In this document: one piece after another, positions 6,731-14,583 of the stretch | Layout: every line of letters starts with the position of its first letter | Numbering within the stretch: position 1 is the first letter of the stretch | From: Acetobacteraceae bacterium UBA6159 | GTDB taxonomy: Bacteria; Pseudomonadota; Alphaproteobacteria; Acetobacterales; Acetobacteraceae | DNA length: 16,651 bases | Assembly: GCA_002422345.1 (NCBI GenBank) | Contig: DIUL01000104.1 | Coordinates: forward strand, 1-16,651 | Reading direction: 5' to 3' | Made by a program: the position numbers and the translations under genes | Notes under the pieces: generated by a model | Databases searched by the model: none | Told to the model about the DNA's origin: nothing | Seen by the model: the letters and a program-made list of their open reading frames with translations, nothing else

Positions 6731-7219
6731 ATGAACGGCGCCCGCACAATGAGGGAGGGACAGGAACGGTTCGGGATGCTCCTTGGCCTGATTGCCCGGC
6801 GCTGGCGCTTACGGTTGGACGACCGCCTGAGCGCATTTGGCCTGACCGAGGCGCAGTGGATGACGCTGCTGCAACTCGCGCGTGGTGGAGAGGGCCGCAC
6901 GCAAAAGGAACTCGCCGCGCGCGTCAATGTCGAGGGACCGACCCTCGTCCGTACACTCGACCGGCTCGAGCACGAGGGCCTGGTCGAACGGCGCCCCGCG
7001 ATGGACGACCGGCGAGCCAAGGCCGTGTACCTGACACCGAAGGCCGCACCCATCCTCCGGATGATTGAAGATACCGCGGCAGCGGTCCGGGCGGAACTGC
7101 TGGTTGATGTATCGGACGCGGACCTCGATACCTGCTTACGAGTCTTCGATCGCCTCGTTGTCACCCTGAGCGCCGAACCCGTCATCACGGAAGACGACGA
7201 TGGACATCGGACAGCCTAG
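6731..7219 (+). CDS. MarR family transcriptional regulator
   Basis: This 162-aa protein has the MarR winged helix-turn-helix: FGLTEAQWMTLLQLARGGEG, then RTQKELAARVNVEGPTLVRT (recognition helix), DRLEHEGLVERRPAMDDRRAK (wing, DDRRAK at about 92-97) and YLTPKA. The terminal helices dimerise. MarR proteins of this type repress EmrAB-like pumps and release DNA when phenolic or aromatic acids bind. The start is uncertain: ATG 6731, ATG 6749 (156 aa) and GTG 6701 (172 aa) are all in frame and none has a good Shine-Dalgarno. Its last 20 bp overlap the membrane fusion gene, so the two are translationally coupled and surely co-transcribed. Confidence 0.9.
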   Translation: MNGARTMREGQERFGMLLGLIARRWRLRLDDRLSAFGLTEAQWMTLLQLARGGEGRTQKELAARVNVEGPTLVRTLDRLEHEGLVERRPAMDDRRAKAVYLTPKAAPILRMIEDTAAAVRAELLVDVSDADLDTCLRVFDRLVVTLSAEPVITEDDDGHRTA

Positions 7220-8345
7220 CGATCCCGTCGGCCGCCTCGCCAGCCCACTATCGCACCGGCGCCCAGGAGCCCGTCGCTTGCTCTCGCGTGTCGCAATACT
7301 TGCGATCGCGATCGCCGTGCTCGCCACCGCGGGACGATGGCTCCATTACCGCTTCACCCACGTCTTCGTCGAAGATGCCCGCATCGCCGCGGACATGGTG
7401 GTACTGGGCAGCCGCGTCGCGGGGTGGGTGGCAACGGTCAATGTCATGGACGGCGATGAGGCTGCCCAGGGCCGTGTGCTCGCCGTTATCGACGGACGCG
7501 AAACTGTCCTTCTGTTGGAAGAGATCGATGCCCGGCTGGCCGCCGCTGCTGCCCGCCAGGCTGAAATCGAGGCCCGCATCGTCATGATCGATCACCAGAC
7601 CACGAGCCAGGGCGCGGCCCAAACCGCACGGGTCGATGCGACCGGCGCCAGTCTCGCCGCCATGAACGGGCAATTCGATCTGGCACAGACAGAGTTCAAC
7701 CGCGCGCGGCAGCTCGCCAGCAACGGCGCTGGCACCGTCGCGCGGCTGGACCAGGCCCGTGCCGCCCTGAACAGCGGCCGCCACGACGTGCTACGCCTCC
7801 ACGCGGAGGTAGCGAACGCGCGCGCGACTTTGGCGCAGGTGGCGGCGGCGCGTGAGGAGATGACAGTCCTGCGCCGTCAGGTCGCGACGCTGGCCGCGGA
7901 AGAACGCGCCCTGCGCGCACAGCGTGAGGCAATGGCACTACGTCTCGCCGACCGCACCGTGGTTATTCCATTCGATGGCGTCGTGGACCGCGTGTTCGTG
8001 GATGCCGGAGAATTCGTCACACCCGGCCAGCGCCTGATCATGGTACATGATCCCGCGCGGGTCCGCGTTGATGCGAACGTGAAAGAAACCGATCTTCGCT
8101 ATTTCCGGCTGGGCATGGGGGTGACCATCTCCGTCGATGCCTATCCGGACCTCGTGATCGAAGGCACCGTGGAACGGATCGGCAATGCCGCCACAAGCGA
8201 GTTCGCATTGCTGCCCAACCCGAATCCAAGCGGCAACTTTACCAGAATTACGCAACGTGTTCCGGTACGCGTGGCGATCCCGCGACAGGACAGTCGGCTG
8301 CGTCCCGGAATGATGGTGCAGTTGGAAGCCACAATGAATGAGTGA
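7200..8345 (+). CDS. EmrA-like membrane fusion protein (HlyD family efflux periplasmic adaptor)
   Basis: This 381-aa adaptor has one N-terminal membrane anchor (about 30-46, VAILAIAIAVLATAG) after a basic stretch. A first half-lipoyl domain follows (about 60-100, VVLGSRVAGWVATVNVMDGD). Then comes a long Ala/Arg/Glu-rich coiled coil (about 103-250), a second half-lipoyl segment (RTVVIPFDGVVDRVFVDAGE, 252-271), and a beta-barrel with the EmrA signature SGNFTRITQRVPVRVAI (344-360). Such proteins bridge an inner-membrane MFS pump to an outer-membrane TolC-type channel. The length matches EmrA (390 aa). It overlaps MarR by 20 bp and the next transporter by 8 bp, the expected marR-emrA-emrB order. 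No outer-membrane factor is encoded here. Confidence 0.93.
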   Translation: MDIGQPSDPVGRLASPLSHRRPGARRLLSRVAILAIAIAVLATAGRWLHYRFTHVFVEDARIAADMVVLGSRVAGWVATVNVMDGDEAAQGRVLAVIDGRETVLLLEEIDARLAAAAARQAEIEARIVMIDHQTTSQGAAQTARVDATGASLAAMNGQFDLAQTEFNRARQLASNGAGTVARLDQARAALNSGRHDVLRLHAEVANARATLAQVAAAREEMTVLRRQVATLAAEERALRAQREAMALRLADRTVVIPFDGVVDRVFVDAGEFVTPGQRLIMVHDPARVRVDANVKETDLRYFRLGMGVTISVDAYPDLVIEGTVERIGNAATSEFALLPNPNPSGNFTRITQRVPVRVAIPRQDSRLRPGMMVQLEATMNE

Positions 8346-9915
8346 GGGATCCGGAAGGGCCAGTCCTGTCGAAGCGATGGCCGTGCGGTGGGGGGTGAAT
8401 TATCCCTGGTATGTCACCATTACCGCCATGATGGGCACAATCAGCACCATACTCAGTTCCACGATTGTGAATGTCGCCCTGCCCGATATCATGGGTACGT
8501 TCGGGATGGGCCAAGACAAGGCACAGTTGATCTCCACCGGCTTTTTGGCCGCCATGACCGGTACCATGCTGCTCAACGCGTGGTTGGTGGATAGTTTTGG
8601 CCAGCGCGTCACGTTCAGCGGCACCCTCGCATTGTTCGTCGCAGCCTCGACAATGGGCGGACTGGCACAGGACGGCGGCACGCTCATTGTCGCCCGCGTT
8701 CTGCAAGGCGCGGCGGCCGGCGTACTGCAACCTCTTGCCATGCAGGTCATATTTCAGGTTTTTCCGCCGGAACGGCGGGGCTCAGCCATGGGTATATATG
8801 GCGTTGGCGTGGTGCTCGCGCCGGCACTGGGGCCGGCGATAGGCGGGGTCATGATTGATGGCCTGAACTGGCGATATGTGTTCTTTATGGCTATTCCCTT
8901 CTGCCTGATCGGCATTGCTTTCGCGACACTGTTCATGCCCGGGCGCATCCAAGTCGGAGCTCGCAAGGCCTTCGACTGGATCGGATTCGGTCTCGTTGCG
9001 ACATTCCTTGTGGCACTGCTGACCGGCCTGGCGAACGGGCAGCGCGATGGTTGGCTTTCCCACACGATCATCCTGGCCTTCACCATCGCCATGCTTGGCG
9101 GATCCGGCTTTATCTGGTGGCAGACGCGAATGGCTTCCCCGTTACTCAACCTCTCATTATTCAGTATCCCGAGCTTCGCCGGGGCGTCCGTGGTGGCGTT
9201 CGTCTTTGGTGCCGGCATTTTCGGGTCGACCTATCTGGTGCCGCTTTTCGTTCAGACGGTCCAGGGATATACCGCGACCCGTGCGGGTCTGCTGCTTATG
9301 CCGGCGGGGCTGCTGTTGACGATTGTCCTGCCGGTCGCCGGCCGGCTATCGGACCGACTTCCTGCTTACCTGCTGATCGTGTCCGGACTTCTGCTTTTCG
9401 CGCTGTCGTCTTGGTTGACGAGCGGCGCGGATACAAACACAACCTTCTGGTCCATGGCGGTCTGGATCATGATCGGCCGTGTCGGCCTTGCACTCATCAT
9501 GCCGAGCTTGAACGCCGCGGCGTTGCGACCCTTGCCGGTGGCAATACTCGGGCAAGGCTCCGGCGCGGTCAATTTCATCCGACAGCTTGGCGGAGCGCTC
9601 GGCACCAATTTCCTTGCGATTGGGCTGGAGCGGCGGACCGAGCTTTACGCCCAGACCTTTGCGGCCTCGCAGGATATGGCCAACCCGGCCACCGCGGAGT
9701 TCTTGCGCCTGACCACCGGCATGCTGGAACAGGGGGGAGTGTCGGACGTGCCGCGCTTGGGCGCTGCATATGACTTTCTCGGCCGCGTCCTGCAGGCACA
9801 GGCGAGCATATTGGGCTTCCGCGACGGTTTCCTCCTCGTGGCCTTGGCCTTCCTCGCTGCCGTTCTGCCCGCGTTCCTCATGCGCCGCCGATCGCACACA
9901 TCGCGGGACGGGTAA
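8338..9915 (+). CDS. EmrB/QacA-type MFS transporter (DHA2 family)
   Basis: This 525-aa protein is strongly hydrophobic, of the size expected for 14-helix DHA2 drug:proton antiporters. Landmarks are STIVNVALPDIMGTF (motif D1, about 41-55), a motif-A variant with Asp85 in LVDSFGQR, RVLQGAAAGVLQP (motif B, 120-132), and LAPALGPAIGG (motif C, 160-170) followed by NWRYVFFMAIP. It most likely exports lipophilic or aromatic compounds across the inner membrane with the EmrA-like partner. The ATG lies inside the last codons of the adaptor gene (8-bp overlap), so translation is coupled. Residues 450-490 form a long hydrophilic stretch before the last helix, also common in EmrB relatives. Confidence 0.93.
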   Translation: MSEGSGRASPVEAMAVRWGVNYPWYVTITAMMGTISTILSSTIVNVALPDIMGTFGMGQDKAQLISTGFLAAMTGTMLLNAWLVDSFGQRVTFSGTLALFVAASTMGGLAQDGGTLIVARVLQGAAAGVLQPLAMQVIFQVFPPERRGSAMGIYGVGVVLAPALGPAIGGVMIDGLNWRYVFFMAIPFCLIGIAFATLFMPGRIQVGARKAFDWIGFGLVATFLVALLTGLANGQRDGWLSHTIILAFTIAMLGGSGFIWWQTRMASPLLNLSLFSIPSFAGASVVAFVFGAGIFGSTYLVPLFVQTVQGYTATRAGLLLMPAGLLLTIVLPVAGRLSDRLPAYLLIVSGLLLFALSSWLTSGADTNTTFWSMAVWIMIGRVGLALIMPSLNAAALRPLPVAILGQGSGAVNFIRQLGGALGTNFLAIGLERRTELYAQTFAASQDMANPATAEFLRLTTGMLEQGGVSDVPRLGAAYDFLGRVLQAQASILGFRDGFLLVALAFLAAVLPAFLMRRRSHTSRDG

Positions 9916-10004
9916 GGACCACGATGCACAGGCACCAAGCGGCCATTGGGCCTGCGAGGCGACAGAGTTCGTATTCACACAGATCAGAAATCCGCGAGGG
10001 ATGA

Positions 10005-11531
10005 ATGCCCGTGTCCAATAGCATGCCTGCGGACTCGCCGTTGGTCGCCAGCCTCTCGTTCTCCCGCCGTGTCCTGATCATGGCATCGGTGGTTCTTGGT
10101 TCGACGCTGTATTCCACCACATTGTTGATCGCCGCGGCCATGCTGCCGCAGATGCAGGGTTCGATGGGGGCCACCGCAGACGAGATCGCCTGGAGTACCA
10201 CGTTCAACATTCTGGCCACCGCCATCGTCACCCCGATGGCGGGGTTTCTGATCGCCAATTTCGGTCGCCGTCGGGTTATGCTTTATTCGGTCGGCGGATT
10301 TACTATTGCAACGTTCCTGTGTGGCTACGCCGCGTCCCTGGAAGCCCTAATCTTTTGGCGGATCACACAGGGGGGGATCGGAGCACCGCTCATTCCACTG
10401 TCCAACGCCATGGTGCTGGACTGCTTTCCGCGTCGGCAGGCCGGTCTGGTCAGTTCCATCTTTGGGATGACCGTCGTGGTTCTCGGCCCGGTTGCCGGCC
10501 CGACCCTGGGCGGTTTCCTGGCCGAAGCCTACAGTTGGCGTTACGCTTTCTATATGATCGTGCCGGCCGGCACCCTCGCCCTGATTGCCCTCTATATCGT
10601 CCTGCCACGGGAGGAGCGGACCACGTCCGTAAAGCTAGACTGGACGGGCTTTCTCAGCTTGTCGGTGGCGATCGGGTGTGTACAGCTCGTGCTGTCCCGC
10701 GGCCAGCGGCTTGACTGGTATGAGTCTGCCGAAGTTGGTCTGGAAACGATTATCGCAGGCCTGGCCTTTTATGTGTTTGTCGTGCACAGCCTGACGAGCC
10801 GCCGCCCGTTTCTTAATTTGCGCCTCCTTCTGGATCGCAATTATGCACTCGGCCTTGTGCTCGTGTTTACCTATGGGATGCTGAATTTTACCCCCATGGT
10901 GTTATTGCCACCATTATTGCAAACTTATGTTGGTTACCCAGACGCGATCATAGGCAAGATCGTGGGATTTCGCGGTATTGGTGGGACGATCGGTTTTATA
11001 GCCGCGACGTTCATCGGTCGGCTCGATCCGCGCATCGGTATGACTATGGGTTTCGGACTGTTGGCGCTGTCGGGCCTGTGGCTGACGCAGATCGATCTGA
11101 ATGTCGGTCCCGATGATCTGTTGCTGAATTCCATTGTGCAGGGCGTCGCGACTGGAATTCTCTGGGTTCCCCTCAGCGTGATGACCTTCGCGTCTATGGA
11201 GCAGCGCTACATGGGGGAAGCGATGGCACTGTTTCATTTATTACGAAATATCGGATCCAGCCTGTTTATCGCCCTGGCTTTCGCGCAGGTCACTCAGTCT
11301 ACGGGGGCCAATTACAGCCGGATGACGGAAATGATCTCGCCCTATAACTCCGTGCTAGCCATGCCGTGGTCGATGGGATCATGGACGGTGGACACTACGC
11401 CCGGCTTGGCGCGGCTCGCGCGTGAAATCAATCGCCAGGCGGCGATGATCGGATACCTCAATGCGTTCTCGCTCTACACTGCCACGTCCGCCGCGGCGAT
11501 GTTGCTGGTCTGGCTGGCCCGGCGCCGCTGA
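10005..11531 (+). CDS. Second EmrB/QacA-type MFS transporter (DHA2 family)
   Basis: This 508-aa multi-spanning protein is of the same family as its upstream neighbour but not a close copy. It shows TTLLIAAAMLPQMQGSMGA (motif D1, 38-56) and motif A as GFLIANFGRRRVML (80-93), where the usual Asp is Ala, as in several EmrB proteins. It also has FWRITQGGIGAPLIPL (motif B), VVLGPVAGPTLGG (motif C, 158-170) and SWRYAFYMIVPAG. The start at 10005 has GAGGG only about four bases upstream; GTG 10011 and ATG 10023 are alternatives. It follows the first pump after an 89-bp gap with no terminator seen, so it is probably in the same operon. It may share the single membrane fusion protein or act alone. Confidence 0.9.
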   Translation: MPVSNSMPADSPLVASLSFSRRVLIMASVVLGSTLYSTTLLIAAAMLPQMQGSMGATADEIAWSTTFNILATAIVTPMAGFLIANFGRRRVMLYSVGGFTIATFLCGYAASLEALIFWRITQGGIGAPLIPLSNAMVLDCFPRRQAGLVSSIFGMTVVVLGPVAGPTLGGFLAEAYSWRYAFYMIVPAGTLALIALYIVLPREERTTSVKLDWTGFLSLSVAIGCVQLVLSRGQRLDWYESAEVGLETIIAGLAFYVFVVHSLTSRRPFLNLRLLLDRNYALGLVLVFTYGMLNFTPMVLLPPLLQTYVGYPDAIIGKIVGFRGIGGTIGFIAATFIGRLDPRIGMTMGFGLLALSGLWLTQIDLNVGPDDLLLNSIVQGVATGILWVPLSVMTFASMEQRYMGEAMALFHLLRNIGSSLFIALAFAQVTQSTGANYSRMTEMISPYNSVLAMPWSMGSWTVDTTPGLARLAREINRQAAMIGYLNAFSLYTATSAAAMLLVWLARRR

Positions 11532-11539
11532 CCAGCCCC

Positions 11540-11881
11540 CTGCGCTTGACACATGGAACGACCATCTTGAAATCGGCGAAGGTTGGATAAGAGTCGTTGC
11601 AGATCGCGGACTTCTTGAACAGACACCAGAACCGCTCGATCAGGTTCAGGTTCGGCGCATAGGCGGCCAGCTAGACCAACTCGATCCGGCCAATCGTCGC
11701 GTGCCAGCCAAGCCTTGACCTGTTTCGAGTGGTTGTAGCGCGTGTTGTCCAACACCGCCCGGATCCAGTCCCTTGGTCATCGCGGTGAGGATGTCCTCGA
11801 AGCGACAAAGGAATGGGCCGCGGTCGATATGGACGTAGACGCGCTGGCTGGCATAGGTCAGGGCGCCGATCGTGGCATACC
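11540..11881 (-). pseudogene. IS630-family transposase remnant with frameshifts and a stop
   Basis: Three minus-strand frames carry consecutive pieces of one IS630 transposase. The first is YATIGALTYASQRVYVHIDR to MTKGLDP (about 11879-11757). The second is VLDNTRYNHSKQVKAWLARD (from about 11755). The third is RIELV, an in-frame TAG, LAAYAPNLNLIERFWCLFKK and NDSYPTFADFK to about 11540. Catalytic Asp (LDN) and Glu (LIERFW) regions remain, but two frameshifts and one stop kill the gene. The N-terminal half is absent. It lies between the convergent pump operon and the acyl-CoA dehydrogenase, ending just outside both genes. It differs from the IS630 pieces at 108-487 and 16057-16651. Confidence 0.82.
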
Positions 11882-11884
11882 GCA

Positions 11885-13051
11885 TCAATAGGACTTCGGC
11901 AGGCCCAGCACCTTTTCCGCGATGTTGGAAAGGATCAGTTGTGGGGTGATTGGGGCAATGCGCACCAGCAGCGCCTCGCGCAACAGCCGTTCGACGTGGA
12001 ATTCCTTCGCATAACCATAACCGCCATGCGTGATCTGGGCGGTCTCGCACGCATCGACGGCAGCTTGCGCGGCAAGCAGCTTGGCGGCATTAGCCTCGGG
12101 CCCGCAAGGTTGCCCGCTGTCGTAAAGAGAGCCTGCCCGATAGACCATCAGGCGTGCCGCCTCAAGCTGGGCCCAATTCAGCGCCAACGGATGCTGGATT
12201 CCCTGATTCTGTCCGATTGGCCGACCGAACACCACCCGCTCCCGCGCATAGCGTGCGGCGCGAAACAGGGCTGACCGCCCGATCCCGACCGCCTCGGCGC
12301 CGAGAAGCACGCGTTCCGGGTTCATACCGTGAAGGATGTAGTGGAAGCCGTTGCCCTCCTCGCCGATGCGGTCTTCCTCGGGCACCTCCAACGCGTCAAT
12401 GAACAATTGGTTTGAATCGACTGCCTTGCGCCCCATCTTCTCGATCTCGCGCACCTCGATCCGGTTTCGGTCGAGTTTTGTGTAGAACAGGCTAAGGCCC
12501 ATGGAGGGCTTGCGTACATCGTCGATCGGGGTGGTACGCGCCAGGATCAACATATTGTCCGCGACCTGGGCGGTCGAAATCCAGATCTTCCGGCCAGAGA
12601 TGATGTAGCGTTTGCCGTCCCGCACCGCCTTGGTGGTGAGTTTCGTCGTATTCAGCCCGGCATCGGGCTCGGTGACCGCGAAGCATGCCTTGACGTCGCC
12701 CCGAATCAGGGGGGGCAACATGCGCTGCTTCTGCTCGGGCGTGCCGAACACCACGACGGGGTTGAGGCCAAAGATATTCATATGGATCGACGATGCGGCG
12801 GACATTCCGCCACCGGTTTCCGCGATGGTCTGCATCATCAACGCGGCTTCGGTAATGCCCAGGCCGGCGCCGCCATATTCCTCCGGCATGGCGATCCCAA
12901 GCCAGCCGGCGTCAGCGATTGCGCGGTAAAAATCCTCGGGGAAGCCGCCTTCGCTGTCGCGGGTGAGCCAGTAACGGTCGTCGAACCGGGCGCACAAAGC
13001 ATTGATCGCGTCCACAATCTCGCGTTGTACCGACGTGATGCCGAAATCCAT
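11885..13051 (-). CDS. Acyl-CoA dehydrogenase (FAD), IVD/LCAD-type catalytic base
   Basis: This 388-aa protein has the complete three-domain acyl-CoA dehydrogenase fold. The N-terminal helices include GWLGIAMPEEYGGAG. The mid-domain has CFAVTEPDAGLNTTK (123-137) and ISGRKIWISTAQVADNMLIL. The C-terminal helical domain has RVVFGRPIGQNQGIQHPLA and QITHGGYGYAKEF. The usual YEGT glutamate near the C-terminus is replaced (IAPIT, 365-369). Instead Glu246 in MNPERVLLGAEAVG sits at the isovaleryl-/long-chain-CoA dehydrogenase position. The enzyme introduces a 2,3-double bond into an acyl-CoA and passes electrons to ETF. AGAGGAGAGG precedes the ATG. It lies 193 bp after the amidohydrolase pair on the same strand and may share its transcript. 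Chain length and branching cannot be read from sequence. Confidence 0.94.
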   Translation of the reverse strand: MDFGITSVQREIVDAINALCARFDDRYWLTRDSEGGFPEDFYRAIADAGWLGIAMPEEYGGAGLGITEAALMMQTIAETGGGMSAASSIHMNIFGLNPVVVFGTPEQKQRMLPPLIRGDVKACFAVTEPDAGLNTTKLTTKAVRDGKRYIISGRKIWISTAQVADNMLILARTTPIDDVRKPSMGLSLFYTKLDRNRIEVREIEKMGRKAVDSNQLFIDALEVPEEDRIGEEGNGFHYILHGMNPERVLLGAEAVGIGRSALFRAARYARERVVFGRPIGQNQGIQHPLALNWAQLEAARLMVYRAGSLYDSGQPCGPEANAAKLLAAQAAVDACETAQITHGGYGYAKEFHVERLLREALLVRIAPITPQLILSNIAEKVLGLPKSY

Positions 13052-13201
13052 GACCTCTCCTCTTGTCGGTTGCGCTCAAAGTTCAACGCGCTCCCACCGA
13101 CCGCAAGACGTCGGCGGGTTGAACGATGGCCTCCCGATCCGGCTGGGCCAGGAATAATCTCGCGGGAGCCAGGCTGATGTCAGCATGCCCTTGTGTCACT
13201 C

Positions 13202-13234
13202 GCCGGCGCGATATGGGTATCGTATCGCGCCGGC
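13202..13234 (-). terminator. 12-bp stem-loop after amidohydrolase A
   Basis: GCCGGCGCGATA (13202-13213) and TATCGCGCCGGC (13223-13234) form a perfect 12-bp stem with a 9-nt loop, just past the stop codon at 13245-13247. Neither side has a T-run, so Rho-independent termination would be weak. It may stabilise the upstream mRNA end or reduce read-through into the acyl-CoA dehydrogenase gene. Confidence 0.5.
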
Positions 13235-13244
13235 CGTGATTGTA

Positions 13245-14447
13245 TCAGCCGATCCTTTGGTGCGCGGGCACCTCAAGATTGAACAGCCGAGCGGCGTTCA
13301 GTCCAAGGATCTTGGCACGCTGAACGTCGTCGAGCATTCCCATGTTGCGCTCGATCGCCTCCGCCGAATGCGGCCAGGTTCCCTCATGATGCGGATAGTC
13401 ATTCGCCCACATGAAGTTGTCCACCAAGTTATACTGTTCGGCGAGGGTGAGGCCAGACGGATCTTCCTGAAACGAAGCGAAGCCATGTTGCCGATAATAC
13501 TCGCTGGGCAGCATCTTGAGCTTCGGCCGCACATACATATGGTGCTTTCGATACGCCTCGTCCATCGCGTCCAACATCCAGGGCACCCAGCCGATGCCGG
13601 CCTCGATCGTGGCAAAGCGCAACTTGGGAAACCGCTCCAGCACGCCGGACGCGCAGAGATTCGCGACGGGTTCGATGGTGGGGGCGAGCGCGTGACTTAC
13701 GTAGTTCACAATCGCACCGCCATTTCCGCGTGAGGCGCGGGGGTCGCGACCGGTCGAGATATGGAGGGTGATCGGCAGGCCGGTCTCCTGGATCAGCGCC
13801 CACATTGGATCGAAATGCGGCAGATTGTAGTTGACGTGATCAATGTCGTGCGCGCCCCAGACCGGCTTGCACGGCAGCGCCACGGCCTTGAAGCCGATTT
13901 TGGCGGTTCGTTCGATTTCCGCCATGGCACAAGCGACGTCACCGGTCGCGATCGCCGCCACCGGTAACATGCGCTGACCATAACTGCCAAACTGCTCCTG
14001 CGCCCAGTCGTTCCAGACCCTGCACTGGGCGGCCGCGAACACCGGGTCGGGCGTCCCCCACATCGCAAGCCCCTTGTTCGGGAAGATGATCTCCACATCG
14101 ATGCCGTCGCGCTCATTGTCGGCCGCCCGCTCGGCCGGGTCGGCGCCAGCCCTGGATCGGACCCAGTCCTCCCCCTCGAAACTGTTAACCATGATGCGGT
14201 TCGGTCGATAGCCTTCGCAGTAGCGCCACTGCACACCCTTCTCGTCGGTGATGATACGCGGCACACGCTCCCGGTACTTGGCGTCAATCCGCTTCTCCCA
14301 CAGATCGTGCGGTTCGTTTGCGTGGCTGTCGGTCGAAACCATGAAATACTTGTTCGCATCTCCTGGCCGCGCGGTGTGGGCCCAGCCGCTGTGGCCTGGT
14401 GTTTCAAGACGCCATAGGTTGGGTGCGTTGATTGGAATCTCGTTCAT
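13245..14447 (-). CDS. Amidohydrolase family 2, tandem copy A
   Basis: This 400-aa TIM-barrel metal hydrolase carries an N-terminal arm of about 35 residues (INAPNLWRLETPGHSGW) before the metal motif VSTDSHANEP (Asp40, His42, Glu45). His229 in TLHISTGRDPRASRG, Glu282 in IEAGIGW and Asp350 in WANDYPHHEGTWPHS complete the predicted site. Related enzymes hydrolyse or decarboxylate ring-derived substrates. A role on an aromatic or cyclic intermediate is inference. It aligns without internal gaps to the copy at 14584-15789, about 79% identical by hand count, so it arose by tandem duplication. GAGGAGAG lies about seven bases upstream of the ATG. A palindrome sits 60 bp upstream. Confidence 0.93.
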   Translation of the reverse strand: MNEIPINAPNLWRLETPGHSGWAHTARPGDANKYFMVSTDSHANEPHDLWEKRIDAKYRERVPRIITDEKGVQWRYCEGYRPNRIMVNSFEGEDWVRSRAGADPAERAADNERDGIDVEIIFPNKGLAMWGTPDPVFAAAQCRVWNDWAQEQFGSYGQRMLPVAAIATGDVACAMAEIERTAKIGFKAVALPCKPVWGAHDIDHVNYNLPHFDPMWALIQETGLPITLHISTGRDPRASRGNGGAIVNYVSHALAPTIEPVANLCASGVLERFPKLRFATIEAGIGWVPWMLDAMDEAYRKHHMYVRPKLKMLPSEYYRQHGFASFQEDPSGLTLAEQYNLVDNFMWANDYPHHEGTWPHSAEAIERNMGMLDDVQRAKILGLNAARLFNLEVPAHQRIG

Positions 14448-14507
14448 GAATGTCTCTCCTCGTGCCGCTGTGGATTGCCTTTGACGTCGCCGGCATTTGG
14501 TGACGTC

Positions 14508-14525
14508 ATCTAACGAACATTAGAT
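14508..14525. promoter_or_regulatory. Palindrome upstream of amidohydrolase A, candidate operator
   Basis: ATCTAA (14508-14513) and TTAGAT (14520-14525) form a perfect dyad with a 6-bp spacer. It abuts a second perfect palindrome, TGACGTCA (14501-14508). Both lie in the 136-bp gap between the tandem amidohydrolases, 54-78 bp from the start of copy A, so copy A probably has its own regulated promoter. The half-site ATCTAACG also occurs upstream of TetR (minus strand, 6440-6433), but an 8-mer shared once in 16 kb can be chance. Confidence 0.45.
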
Positions 14526-14583
14526 CATTCTGTTGCGCGCGTTTCAAGTCGGGCGCTCAACCCCGATGCTGTCGGAAAGCTGC

